From contig JAFQCK010000130.1 in assembly GCA_017416465.1 (NCBI GenBank), positions 1 through 41,476 on the forward strand: a stretch of 41,476 bases of DNA, given 5' to 3'. The notes beneath the pieces are model-generated. The model worked only from the letters and a program-made list of their open reading frames with translations, ran no database searches and was not told the origin of the DNA. This DNA is from Lachnospiraceae bacterium (GTDB lineage: Bacteria > Bacillota > Clostridia > Lachnospirales > Lachnospiraceae). Of this stretch, positions 1-8,588 are shown one piece after another (the first letter of the stretch is position 1; every line of letters starts with the position of its first letter). The position numbers and the translations under genes were made by a program.

Positions 1-366
1 AATAACTGATTTTGTTGCCTCTGTTGCAAAACCTTTACACTGAAAATCCGAACCAATGCAATATTCAATTTCAGCAAACTGATTCTTACTATCAACCAAA
101 AAATATGCTATCTGTCCTATACATTCACCCGTTGTTTTTTCAATAACAGCCCAACGGTAATAGTCATTTTTTTCATAAGAACCTATATACTTGTCAAGCA
201 ATCCTTTTACCTCATCTCTAGTAGAGTACACTGGTTCAGAATATAATGATTGTATTTTCTCGTCTGCAACCCAATATTTAAGCATTGCGTCGTCATCTGT
301 ATATTCGAACCTTCGAAGTATTAATCTCTCTGTCTCTATTGTATTTGTGCCAACATGTGTAAGCAT
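1..366 (-). CDS. GNAT family N-acetyltransferase, C-terminus cut by window edge
   Basis: Reading from ATG at 366 the frame stays open to the window start (122 codons). The product begins MLTHVGTNTIETERLILRRF, the usual opening of RimJ/RimL-type acetyltransferases, and carries a QCKGFATEA stretch that fits the acetyl-CoA binding motif A (Q/RxxGxG/A). A GGAGG site lies just before the ATG. The family transfers an acetyl group from acetyl-CoA to an amine, often a protein N-terminus or a small molecule; the substrate cannot be told. The gene follows the acyltransferase-like gene at 397-1026 with a gap of 30 bases, so the two may be co-transcribed. Confidence 0.88.
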   Translation of the reverse strand, partial: MLTHVGTNTIETERLILRRFEYTDDDAMLKYWVADEKIQSLYSEPVYSTRDEVKGLLDKYIGSYEKNDYYRWAVIEKTTGECIGQIAYFLVDSKNQFAEIEYCIGSDFQCKGFATEATKSVI

Positions 367-396
367 TTTTATTCCTCCGTAAACTTACCTAATTTG

Positions 397-1026
397 TCAA
401 TATATTTCTTTTAGTCTCCCATAAGAATTTCTGATCTCACCACCTGCAAGAAGATGTTTTTTCATATTTATTTGCAAAGAAGTATTTTCAGGTAATGTAG
501 CGTAGTCGGTTGACTTTGTATTATACAGCCACTCAACAAAGTCTTTACCTACTTCGCCCTCGTCAAATATTTCAAACCTATTTTGAAAACAGATAATATT
601 AGAATTATCACTAAGCATTCCCTTTAGCTGACCATCTAAAAGCCAAGAATGGCAACCTGCCTGTCGAGTTGTCCACCAATAACGGTCAAAACATAATTCA
701 CCAGTCATTTTATAGGTTTCATCAATAAAACGAGTGAAACACTTCATAGTATCAAAATATATCTTATCAGAAACTCCTTTTTTTTGATAAATTTCATATG
801 TGTCCGCAGAAACTTTAAGCATACAAGAAAGTATTTTTATTCCATCTGTATCTTTACCAAGTATAGCTTGAGTTTGAGTTAGTGCCTCATTCATATTTCT
901 ATAAATTAGATACCCTTTTTGTTGCTTGTCTACTGATTTAAAATCAAAATCCTCAATAAATGACAAAACTCTATTTCTGATTTGAGGTTGCAATTCTATT
1001 TTCTCGCATAAGATATCTATATTCAT
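397..1026 (-). CDS. acyltransferase-domain protein (NAT_N/GNAT_C type), apparently internally shortened
   Basis: 209 residues. The second half matches what I remember of the GNAT-like C-terminal family (DUF5596 group): GCHSWLLDGQL (124-134), SNIICFQNRF (142-151), and LPENTSLQ...HLLAGGEIRNSYG near the end. The first 120 residues fit the helical N-terminal partner domain and end in FDRYWWTTRQ. In full-length relatives, about 270-300 residues, the WWTxRQ block is followed by an RxGxLxFE segment and a HIP segment before CHSWLL. Here RQ (121-122) runs straight into AGCHSWLL. The frame is intact, so it is either a viable short form or an in-frame deletion. The substrate is unknown. Confidence 0.6.
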   Translation of the reverse strand: MNIDILCEKIELQPQIRNRVLSFIEDFDFKSVDKQQKGYLIYRNMNEALTQTQAILGKDTDGIKILSCMLKVSADTYEIYQKKGVSDKIYFDTMKCFTRFIDETYKMTGELCFDRYWWTTRQAGCHSWLLDGQLKGMLSDNSNIICFQNRFEIFDEGEVGKDFVEWLYNTKSTDYATLPENTSLQINMKKHLLAGGEIRNSYGRLKEIY

Positions 1027-1160
1027 TATTACCTCCGCTTTTATTTCTCATTTAACTTCTTTATCTTCCCTTTTATAAATAAAACCATAATTTTTTCATC
1101 CTGTCAAAATATAACATTATTTTCTGCACCTCATATAAATTCACGCACCTTTATCCTCTC

Positions 1161-1961
1161 TTAAGACCCTGCACTCTCATAAGCCTTTATACCTCTATTC
1201 CACACACATATTCCTATTCCCATAAGAATTACAGCCATTACAACTGTCATTCCGATATTATATAAAGGATTGCTACCTGTCAAAATATACTTTGCCGGAT
1301 AAAATGCTGTAAATGCAAACGGTATAATATATGTAATTATTCCTCTTACTGTATTGTTATAAATTGTTACAGGATATTTAGCAAAATCATTAACCATATA
1401 AAACATATAAGTTACGTTTCCGCTCCTCTTAATCCAAAACGCCAACGCAGCAGTTGCAATCTTTATTCCTGTATATATAAGTGTTGCAAATGGAATAACA
1501 ATTAAAATTAATATAACCTTAATAGGACTCCACTCAATAGAAACCTTGAAAACAGTTACACAAATCAGTGCTATACCCATAATCAATTCACCAAGTGCAT
1601 CAATCTGTAACCTTTCAACCATTACATGAAAAAGTGTATTTACAGGTCTTGTTAAATACTTATCAAAATCACCTCGTCTCACAATAAAATGTCCGACTGC
1701 CCAAAGATTATCAAACAATAAATGATCAAGTCCTTTTGGAATCAATGAAAATCCGTAAATAAACACAATCTGATTAATTGACCAACCTTTTAAATCAGGA
1801 ATTTGTTCAAAGATAAGCCAAATAAATACAATATTTGTTATCTGACCAAGTAAAAAACCAATAATTCCAACAATAAAATTTGCTTTATATTCAAGCATTT
1901 TCTTTAATTCCTGTGCAACAAAAATCCTGTGCATCCTAAATGCTCTTTTTATTTTATTCAT
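1161..1961 (-). CDS. ABC-2 family permease (COG3694-like)
   Basis: 266 residues with about six hydrophobic segments and the closing motif RGIKAYESAGS, typical of the PF06182 permeases that partner COG4586 ATPases. It is the last gene of the export cluster and pairs with the permease at 2157-2984 and the ATPase at 3076-4077. It closely resembles the permease at 4172-4978, which ends in KFYKSSGN and shares the motif RRGDFDKYLTRP / KHGDFDRILLRP. This is the second member of a duplicated cassette. The transported substrate cannot be read from sequence. Confidence 0.85.
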   Translation of the reverse strand: MNKIKRAFRMHRIFVAQELKKMLEYKANFIVGIIGFLLGQITNIVFIWLIFEQIPDLKGWSINQIVFIYGFSLIPKGLDHLLFDNLWAVGHFIVRRGDFDKYLTRPVNTLFHVMVERLQIDALGELIMGIALICVTVFKVSIEWSPIKVILILIVIPFATLIYTGIKIATAALAFWIKRSGNVTYMFYMVNDFAKYPVTIYNNTVRGIITYIIPFAFTAFYPAKYILTGSNPLYNIGMTVVMAVILMGIGICVWNRGIKAYESAGS

Positions 1962-2004
1962 TCTTTACACCATACTTTTCCTTTCTCTAAATATATATTC
2001 TGAA

Positions 2005-2110
2005 CCTACTGATTCTTAGATTTCTTATTTTAGTTGGGTACCTCTTACTAACTGCCACCCTACTATTCTTAGATTTCCTACATCTAGTCGTATACTTACC
2101 ACATCTACAC
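2005..2110. repeat. imperfect tandem duplication between two permease genes
   Basis: Two units of about 54 bases (2005-2058 and 2059-2110) both begin CCTACT, followed by ATTCTTAGATTTC. The rest is more diverged. They fill most of the 195-base gap between the permeases. No terminator or promoter is clear here. Confidence 0.5.
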
Positions 2111-2156
2111 AACATCATTTATTAATTAATTTTTAAATCCCAAAATCATTTAAACA

Positions 2157-2984
2157 TCAACCACCCTGTACAGTCAGATGCTTAATTGAAACTGACCATA
2201 GGAATTTTGACAAGCCCCAGAAAAACAATACCCAAAACAATTGAAGTCCCATATATCCAAGCATTTTAGTTCCTGTGTACATCTCCATATAAATCATAAC
2301 CGGTGTATATGTAAGTGATGAAAACGGCAATAACAAAAAAATCTTTTCAACCATCTCAGGAAAGAATGCTAACGGAATAATCTGTCCTGATAAAAAACCA
2401 ACGATACAATTTTTCATCATATTAGCACCCCAAAGATACTTAATTACAAATGCAATAAATCCAAAACAAATATTAAAAAAGAAATTAATAAGATATGCAA
2501 AAACACAACTTAAAATATACAAAAGAAAATTTAAAATTTTAAATTGTACTTCATCGGTTAAGTTGTATCTTACAATCTCCACACCTGCTACCATTGGTAC
2601 AATTAATATACAAACCGTCATTAATTTATTTCCTAATTCCTGAAACAAGAATGTTGAATTATAGCTTACAGGTTTAAGTATTCTCATAGCTATCGAACCA
2701 TCTCTTATTTCTTCACCAATATCATATGTTCCTCCACTGTTAATTAAAGTAGATGTTAAGAACATAAGAAAAATATACACAACCATTTGTGGCATGGTAA
2801 AGCCGTTCATTGATGGGTTATCACTAGAACTGTATATAGCAGTCCATAAAAAATACGAGATAAAACAGCTTAAAACATTACCAAGCATAAGAAAAATCCA
2901 GTTGACTCTGTATGTAGTAGTTTCCTGCATGCCCGCATTAACAAATGGCAAATAAATCTTCAATTTTTTTCTCATAATATACAC
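2157..2984 (-). CDS. ABC-2 family permease (COG4587-like)
   Basis: 275 residues with about six membrane segments. It has a EEIRDGSIAMRILKPV loop and ends in LTVQGG, a usual ending for the COG4587 side of these heteromeric exporters. The start is GTG at 2984, which sits 7 bases after AAAGG; the in-frame ATG three codons later is too far from the site. It resembles the permease at 4985-5767 (EGALLTELMKPV in the same place). It lies 91 bases after the ATPase at 3076-4077 and presumably forms the membrane channel with the permease at 1161-1961. Confidence 0.85.
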   Translation of the reverse strand: MYIMRKKLKIYLPFVNAGMQETTTYRVNWIFLMLGNVLSCFISYFLWTAIYSSSDNPSMNGFTMPQMVVYIFLMFLTSTLINSGGTYDIGEEIRDGSIAMRILKPVSYNSTFLFQELGNKLMTVCILIVPMVAGVEIVRYNLTDEVQFKILNFLLYILSCVFAYLINFFFNICFGFIAFVIKYLWGANMMKNCIVGFLSGQIIPLAFFPEMVEKIFLLLPFSSLTYTPVMIYMEMYTGTKMLGYMGLQLFWVLFFWGLSKFLWSVSIKHLTVQGG

Positions 2985-3075
2985 ATTTATTCCTTTCTAT
3001 TTTTTTACTTTACACAAATTCTAATTACCTTGAGTTTCGTTACGAATCAATCAGCAATTAATGCAATTTCTCACA

Positions 3076-4077
3076 CTATACCCCATGTTTATAAAGTCTT
3101 CTTATTATCTCCTCAATATCAGCATCCTTTACACTAATATCATTAATCTTTACCGTTTCAAGAGTATAAGCAAGTAAATCTGATACAGGTATCTTAGAGC
3201 TATCAAATCTTACTTTAATTCCACTACTTTCCTGCTCTGTGATAATATCATCATTTTTCATATTAAAATGCTTAGCATAAGATAACTTTTCCAAAGCATT
3301 TTTATCAGAAGTATCAAAATTCAATTCTCTAATCTGACCATATCTCTCTTTAAGTTCTGTAACAGTCCCATCAAACACATTTGAACCTTTATCAATCATT
3401 ACAATTCTATTGGCTAAAAATTCAATATCTGCAAGGTCGTGAGTAGTTAAAATAACAGTAGTTTTTTCCTGTTTATTTATATACTCAATCGCATTTCTAA
3501 TATTATTTTTCACAACCACATCAAGGCCTATTGTTGGCTCATCCAAAAATAATACTTTCGGACTATGTAATAAAGCTGCAGCAATATCTGCTCTCATTCT
3601 CTGACCTAATGACAAAGTTCTTACCGGACTTGTAATAAAACTTTCAAGTTCAAGTACCTCATTTAAAAATCCCATTCTCTCCTTAAATTTGTCCTCTGGA
3701 ACTTCATACATTTCTTTTAGAACTCCATAAGTTTCTCTAAGTGGTAAATCCCACCATAACTGAGTTCTCTGTCCAAAAACAACACCAATTTCCTTAACAT
3801 AACTCTTTCTATTCTCTGTTGGATTTTTACCATTAATAGTACAGCTTCCTTTAGTTGGTGTAAGAATACCTGTAAGCATCTTAATTACTGTTGACTTTCC
3901 TGCACCATTTGGTCCAATAAATCCTAATACTTCTCCATCTTCAATATTAAAAGAAATATCCTTTACTGCCTCCACAATTTCACTCTTTGGGTGAAATAAA
4001 GATTTAATGCTACCTTTTAAACCCGGTTCTTTAACCGTCTTTTTAAATTGCTTATTCAAATTTTTCACTTCAATCAT
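3076..4077 (-). CDS. ABC transporter ATP-binding protein (COG4586-like), cassette A
   Basis: 333 residues. Walker A GPNGAGKST (55-63), Q-loop FGQ with Gln103, signature LSLGQRM (155-161), Walker B VLFLDEP (175-181) and switch histidine His213 are all present. Before Walker A there is the roughly 25-residue insert (KGSIKSLFHP region) usual in COG4586 proteins. It powers an exporter, probably with the two permeases downstream. It is one of three ATPases in the cluster; the gene at 5799-6779 is its closest paralogue. Confidence 0.92.
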   Translation of the reverse strand: MIEVKNLNKQFKKTVKEPGLKGSIKSLFHPKSEIVEAVKDISFNIEDGEVLGFIGPNGAGKSTVIKMLTGILTPTKGSCTINGKNPTENRKSYVKEIGVVFGQRTQLWWDLPLRETYGVLKEMYEVPEDKFKERMGFLNEVLELESFITSPVRTLSLGQRMRADIAAALLHSPKVLFLDEPTIGLDVVVKNNIRNAIEYINKQEKTTVILTTHDLADIEFLANRIVMIDKGSNVFDGTVTELKERYGQIRELNFDTSDKNALEKLSYAKHFNMKNDDIITEQESSGIKVRFDSSKIPVSDLLAYTLETVKINDISVKDADIEEIIRRLYKHGV

Positions 4078-4171
4078 GACTCTAACTTCCTTCCTGTATA
4101 AATAATATTTTATGAACCTTTAACTGATTTGCAAAAATTTTCTCTTTTATAATGAGACAAAATCTCTTTTA

Positions 4172-4978
4172 TTAATTTCCTGAACTTTTATAAAATTTAA
4201 GACTATATTTCCAAAAAGCACATGCCAAACTAATAATTAAAACACCAATTATTGGATGAATATAAAATAAATACTCATTTCCCTGTAATAATTCCTTTTT
4301 ATCAAGTAAATACAATGCCGGATAAAAATTAACAAAAGCAAACGGAAATACAAACGTAAACACTGATTTAATTACATTTCCGTATATACTTAAAGGAAAC
4401 GTAGCAAACTTTCTTGACTGCCAAAATATAAAATGTCTTAAACCTGCAACTTCACGTATATGAAAAGCAAATGAAGAAAAAAACACAAATATTCCACCCT
4501 GAATTAACGTTCCTGAAATAATTGTAATAATTAAATAAATTATTTTATAAACATTCCATTCTATACCAATATTAACAGAAGAAACTATCAATAAAATAAT
4601 TCCAAGTAATCCATGTGCAAGTGCTGCTACCCAGTCAGCTCCATTTAAGAATATCTGCAAAAAAATACCTCTTGGTCTAAGTAAAATCCTGTCAAAATCT
4701 CCATGCTTTATCCAATCCGGAAAATCTCTAAATACCATAAAAAATGCTACCAAAAAACAGTATGTAATCGAAATAATACTAAACAAAAACATAATTTCCA
4801 TCATATTCCAACCATTTAGATTATCAAAAACATTTAAAGTAAAAATCATTGCTATTATACATACTGACTCTCTGAAAAACACTCCAAATGTTAAAACTAA
4901 AACATCTAAGCTATACTGAAACCTCGACTTAATTGCTGTACCTGAATATACTTTATATAACTCTATCAAGTCCTTCAC
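4172..4978 (-). CDS. ABC-2 family permease (COG3694-like)
   Basis: 268 residues, about six membrane segments, closing motif KFYKSSGN. The start codon is GTG at 4978, six bases after the stop of the preceding permease; its ribosome site GAGGAG lies inside the end of that gene, so translation is probably coupled. It is the paralogue of 1161-1961 and belongs to the second cassette, with 4985-5767 and the ATPase at 5799-6779. Confidence 0.85.
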   Translation of the reverse strand: MKDLIELYKVYSGTAIKSRFQYSLDVLVLTFGVFFRESVCIIAMIFTLNVFDNLNGWNMMEIMFLFSIISITYCFLVAFFMVFRDFPDWIKHGDFDRILLRPRGIFLQIFLNGADWVAALAHGLLGIILLIVSSVNIGIEWNVYKIIYLIITIISGTLIQGGIFVFFSSFAFHIREVAGLRHFIFWQSRKFATFPLSIYGNVIKSVFTFVFPFAFVNFYPALYLLDKKELLQGNEYLFYIHPIIGVLIISLACAFWKYSLKFYKSSGN

Positions 4979-4984
4979 TTACTC

Positions 4985-5767
4985 TCACACTCCTCTCTTT
5001 AGTATTTTATCTAATCCTTTATTCCAAATAAATCTGCCTAAACAATATAAGCTTACTACCCAAAATAATTGAATTAAAAGTAAGTACACTATTTCTTTAC
5101 CCGAATACATTCCAAGATAAATATCTACCGGAACCTGAAAAAGATAAGGTATCGGTGTAAAATATAAAATCTCTTTTATTGCGTCCGGTAAAAACCAAAT
5201 TGGCAAAAGCATACCTCCAAAAATATTAATAATCCCGTTTTTTATTACTACCAGAGCCCATACACTAAACTCAAAAAATGTTATTTCATTAACAAGCAAT
5301 CCAATATGCCAATAAATCAAAAATCCTAAAATTGCACTAATTAATGAAATCAATAAACAACTTAAATTATGTGGTTTCATAACGCTTGTAAACGATGATA
5401 CAATTAAAATCACAGGTGTCATCAAAAAACATATCTTAAATACAACATTACCTATATCCTCAAACAATATTCTTGTTATAAAATCCACAGGTTTCATTAA
5501 TTCTGTAAGTAGTGCCCCTTCTTTCATTTTCTTTTGTATAAATAATTCATGATTTATATAAACATCTGTCATACATATAATAAATAAAATACTTGTTATT
5601 ACCATTTCAAAGGTATATCCTTCCACTTTCTCATGTTCTTTAAAAAGTGCCATAAATACATACATATACACTATGAAAAATAATAATGTTTCAAGTATTT
5701 CTACGAAGATATTAAATTTATTTCGTAAATTATTTTTAAATTTTATAATAGAAAACGCAAAATACAT
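4985..5767 (-). CDS. ABC-2 family permease (COG4587-like)
   Basis: 260 residues from ATG at 5767, which follows GGAGG by five bases. A longer reading from 5815 would overlap the ATPase gene and lacks a ribosome site, so it is rejected. It has about six membrane segments and a KEGALLTELMKPV loop matching that of the permease at 2157-2984. It partners the permease immediately downstream (4172-4978), and both likely work with the ATPase at 5799-6779. Confidence 0.84.
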   Translation of the reverse strand: MYFAFSIIKFKNNLRNKFNIFVEILETLLFFIVYMYVFMALFKEHEKVEGYTFEMVITSILFIICMTDVYINHELFIQKKMKEGALLTELMKPVDFITRILFEDIGNVVFKICFLMTPVILIVSSFTSVMKPHNLSCLLISLISAILGFLIYWHIGLLVNEITFFEFSVWALVVIKNGIINIFGGMLLPIWFLPDAIKEILYFTPIPYLFQVPVDIYLGMYSGKEIVYLLLIQLFWVVSLYCLGRFIWNKGLDKILKRGV

Positions 5768-5798
5768 CAGAACCTCCATTCCGAAGCGATTTATCGCA

Positions 5799-6779
5799 CT
5801 AAACTCTATTTCCACTATACATATCCTTTATAATTTGCTCAAAACTTATTTCCTTCACACATATATCCTTTATCTCATATTTATTTACCAAATCAGAAAT
5901 CAACTGATTACAATTTATCTTTTGACTGTCAAAATAAATTAATCTTGATGTAGGTTTACCTTCAACTCTTTTTAAAATAACATTATTAAGTTCTATATCC
6001 TCATCATTTAATAATTCAATTTCCATAATTCTTTTTGAAAAATAATCTGATTTAAGTCTTTCTATACTTCCATCATATATAATCTTTCCTTCATCAAGTA
6101 TAATAACTCTCTCACAAATCTCTTCTATATCCTTCATATCATGTGAAGTAATAACAATCGTTATATCATCCGATTCATTCAACTGTTTAAGACAGTTACG
6201 TATCTTTTCTTTACCGATAACATCAATTCCAATTGTAGGTTCATCAAGAAATAAAATCGATGGTGAGTGTAATAATGCACAGATAATTTCAGCTCGCATC
6301 TTCTGACCTAATGATAATTGATATACAGGCCTTTTAATACAATCCTCCACTTCTAAAACTTCAGTAAATCTCAAAAGATTTTCATTGAATCTTTCATCAT
6401 TTATTTTATAAATACACTTTAATACCCTATACATTTCCATAGGTGTCAAATCATAATTTAACTGTGTTTTTTGACCAAACACAACTCCAATATCTGCTAC
6501 ACATTTTTTTCTGTGCTTGTGTGGTGATATCCCATTAACCAATACATTTCCTGTATCCGGATGTAAAATACCTGTAACAGATTTTATAAGTGTCGTTTTA
6601 CCTGCTCCATTTCTTCCTACAATTCCAACAATCTCACCTTTTTTTATATTAAAACTTACATTAGATACTGCTTCTTTATATGAGGATACACTTTTAAAAC
6701 CATTATTAATTAAATTTTTCACATCAAAAGAATTACCTCTACACTTAAATCTTTTTGAAACATTAGTTACCTTTATCAT
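5799..6779 (-). CDS. ABC transporter ATP-binding protein (COG4586-like), cassette B
   Basis: 326 residues. Walker A GRNGAGKTT (about 55-63), Q-loop FGQ (Gln103), LSLGQKM signature, Walker B ILFLDEP and switch His in TSHDMKD are all intact. It shares the COG4586 insert before Walker A with the cassette A ATPase. The ribosome site GGAGG lies over the last codons and stop of the upstream ATPase gene (gap two bases), showing tight coupling. It probably energises permeases 4985-5767 and 4172-4978. Confidence 0.92.
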   Translation of the reverse strand: MIKVTNVSKRFKCRGNSFDVKNLINNGFKSVSSYKEAVSNVSFNIKKGEIVGIVGRNGAGKTTLIKSVTGILHPDTGNVLVNGISPHKHRKKCVADIGVVFGQKTQLNYDLTPMEMYRVLKCIYKINDERFNENLLRFTEVLEVEDCIKRPVYQLSLGQKMRAEIICALLHSPSILFLDEPTIGIDVIGKEKIRNCLKQLNESDDITIVITSHDMKDIEEICERVIILDEGKIIYDGSIERLKSDYFSKRIMEIELLNDEDIELNNVILKRVEGKPTSRLIYFDSQKINCNQLISDLVNKYEIKDICVKEISFEQIIKDMYSGNRV

Positions 6780-6781
6780 AG

Positions 6782-7792
6782 CTAACCTCCAATCTGAAGC
6801 AATTTGTCACTATAATCAAGATTTTCATAATAAATTTGCTTAATTATATCTTCTATTTCAGGTTTCTTAATAAGCAAATCCTTAATCTCATATTTTGAAG
6901 ATAAAAACTGTAATATCTCTTTTGAAGTAATCCTACTATTGTCATAATATATCTTCATTCTTTTATTATGAATGACATATCTTGCAAATGGCAAATCCTG
7001 TAAGTCAGGAATGTTTTCACCAAACTCAATTTCCATTGAATTAATTTTCCCGTAAGTAAGATTTATTTTATCAATGCCTCCATTGAAAATTATTTTTCCT
7101 TTATCTATTACTGCTACTCTATTACAAATCTTTTCTATTTCTTCAACATTATGAGTTGTTAAAATAATTGTTGTATTATTTTTATCCGATAACGTTTCAA
7201 GATAACTTCTAATCTTTTCTTTCGCTTCAATATCAATCCCTATAAATGGCTCATCAAGAATTAATAATTCCGGTTCATATATAAGAACGCTTGCCAACTC
7301 TGCCCTCATCTTCTGACCTAATGAAAGTTCATTAACATAACTTTTCAAATAATTCTTTATTTCCAAGGTTTCATGCAACTTATCCATTCTTTCTTTAAAT
7401 ACATCCTTTGGAATTTTGTACATTAATCTAATCAATTTAAAATTATCCGAAACAGTAATATCAGACCTAAGATTACCGGAGCTTGCAAATGCCTGTATCG
7501 CATCAAATCCAAAAGACATCTTGCCTTTTCCTGCAAGAATTCCACCTATTCCGTAAACAACACCAATTTTTCTGCCGACATTTTTATTATGCTGTAGTGG
7601 ATTATGTCCGATAACCCTTATATCTCCATCATCCTGCTTTAACAAACCACATATCATCCTAATAAGCGTTGTTTTTCCTGCTCCATTAGCACCAACAATC
7701 CCGATTTTTTCGCCTTTTTTAATATGCATCGATATATTCTCAGCAGCATTTATATCATCAAAATTTTTAGAAACATTATTAATAACTATCAT
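6782..7792 (-). CDS. ABC transporter ATP-binding protein with altered Q-loop, cassette C
   Basis: 336 residues. Walker A GANGAGKTT (34-42), signature ELSLGQKM (155-162), Walker B LLILDEP and switch His in TTHNVEE are intact. It lacks the COG4586 insert before Walker A. Where its two paralogues have IGVVFGQ, it reads IGVVYGIGG, followed by about 24 extra Gly/Ser-rich residues before the helical region resumes at DITVSDN. The usual Q-loop glutamine is therefore missing or displaced. No permease follows it directly. It may form a heterodimer with another ATPase of the cluster. Confidence 0.88.
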   Translation of the reverse strand: MIVINNVSKNFDDINAAENISMHIKKGEKIGIVGANGAGKTTLIRMICGLLKQDDGDIRVIGHNPLQHNKNVGRKIGVVYGIGGILAGKGKMSFGFDAIQAFASSGNLRSDITVSDNFKLIRLMYKIPKDVFKERMDKLHETLEIKNYLKSYVNELSLGQKMRAELASVLIYEPELLILDEPFIGIDIEAKEKIRSYLETLSDKNNTTIILTTHNVEEIEKICNRVAVIDKGKIIFNGGIDKINLTYGKINSMEIEFGENIPDLQDLPFARYVIHNKRMKIYYDNSRITSKEILQFLSSKYEIKDLLIKKPEIEDIIKQIYYENLDYSDKLLQIGG

Positions 7793-7810
7793 TTAGTTCA
7801 CCTACTTTAT

Positions 7811-7859
7811 TATCTGTTCATAGTCTGGCTCGAAAACACTGCTTAGCTCTGAACAGATA
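7811..7859 (-). other. hairpin between sensor kinase and ABC genes
   Basis: A perfect 10-base inverted repeat, TATCTGTTCA / TGAACAGATA, encloses a 29-base loop and fills nearly all of the gap between the kinase stop and the ATPase ribosome site. No T-run follows it on the minus strand, so a simple terminator is unlikely. A role in mRNA processing or in separating regulator from transporter expression is an inference. Confidence 0.6.
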
Positions 7860-8588
7860 CTATATTATTGGAATCATTACATTTACACAAAACATTTCAT
7901 TTTCCTCGTAAATATCCACAATTCCATCATATTTTTCCGTAATTTCCTTAATCTGTTTCATACCTATTCCATGATTATCAGTATCATCTTTTGAAGTTTC
8001 CAAAAACTTATTAGCTTTTAAAACAGATTTACTAATATGATTCTTAACTAAAATCGTATCATAATTTCGTTTTCTTTTAATAGTTACCTCAATAAAAGGA
8101 TTTTCTTCTTTTACACTTGCTTCAATGGCATTATCTAAAATATTTCCTAGTAGTGCGGAAAAATCCACACTTCCCATCTTCTTAAATTCCAGATTCTCTA
8201 TTTCTGCTTTAAAATTAATATTTTCTTTCTGTGCACCTTCAAGCTTCATATTAATAATGTAATTCATAATTGAATTTCCCGTTGAAATATACGAATATAC
8301 TTTGTTTAACTTATCAAGTACTACTGAAAGATACTCTTTAGCCTCATCAATCTCGTTATTATTTAAATAAGATGCAATTACCATTATATGATTTCTCATA
8401 TCATGTTTTAAACGTCTTGTATTTTCATGAATTTCTTCCATTCCTTTAAGTTCATTTTTATTATTATTAAATTCATCAATAATTTCACTATATTTGCTTT
8501 CTAAATCAATATTTTTTTCTACTACTTCAAAATATTTCTTTTCAAGATTTTCATATTCTTCACGCAGTTTAGTATATCTTGACTTCAT
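7860..8588 (-). CDS. GHKL-domain sensor histidine kinase without membrane domain
   Basis: 242 residues. An N-terminal coiled coil (about 1-58, rich in Glu and Lys) leads into RLKHDMRNH with the likely phospho-acceptor His62. The ATP-binding half has the N-box LLGNILDNAIEA (Asn149, Asn153) and the G-box HGIGM (206-210). This is the AgrC/CitA-like GHKL layout, but no transmembrane segment is present, so it must sense something in the cytoplasm or through a partner. It overlaps the response regulator stop by four bases (ATGA) and precedes the ABC genes. Confidence 0.88.
   Translation of the reverse strand: MKSRYTKLREEYENLEKKYFEVVEKNIDLESKYSEIIDEFNNNKNELKGMEEIHENTRRLKHDMRNHIMVIASYLNNNEIDEAKEYLSVVLDKLNKVYSYISTGNSIMNYIINMKLEGAQKENINFKAEIENLEFKKMGSVDFSALLGNILDNAIEASVKEENPFIEVTIKRKRNYDTILVKNHISKSVLKANKFLETSKDDTDNHGIGMKQIKEITEKYDGIVDIYEENEMFCVNVMIPII

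Noticed and set aside
191-382. Plus-strand frames of 60-190 codons scattered over the window (for example 191-382, 13126-13548, 36628-37197).
   Set aside because: They lie opposite strong minus-strand genes, lack ribosome sites and have Cys/Phe/Ser/Asn-rich products typical of antisense frames in AT-rich DNA.
5768-5815. Upstream start for the permease at 4985-5767.
   Set aside because: It would overlap the ATPase gene, while GGAGG sits at the right distance from ATG 5767.
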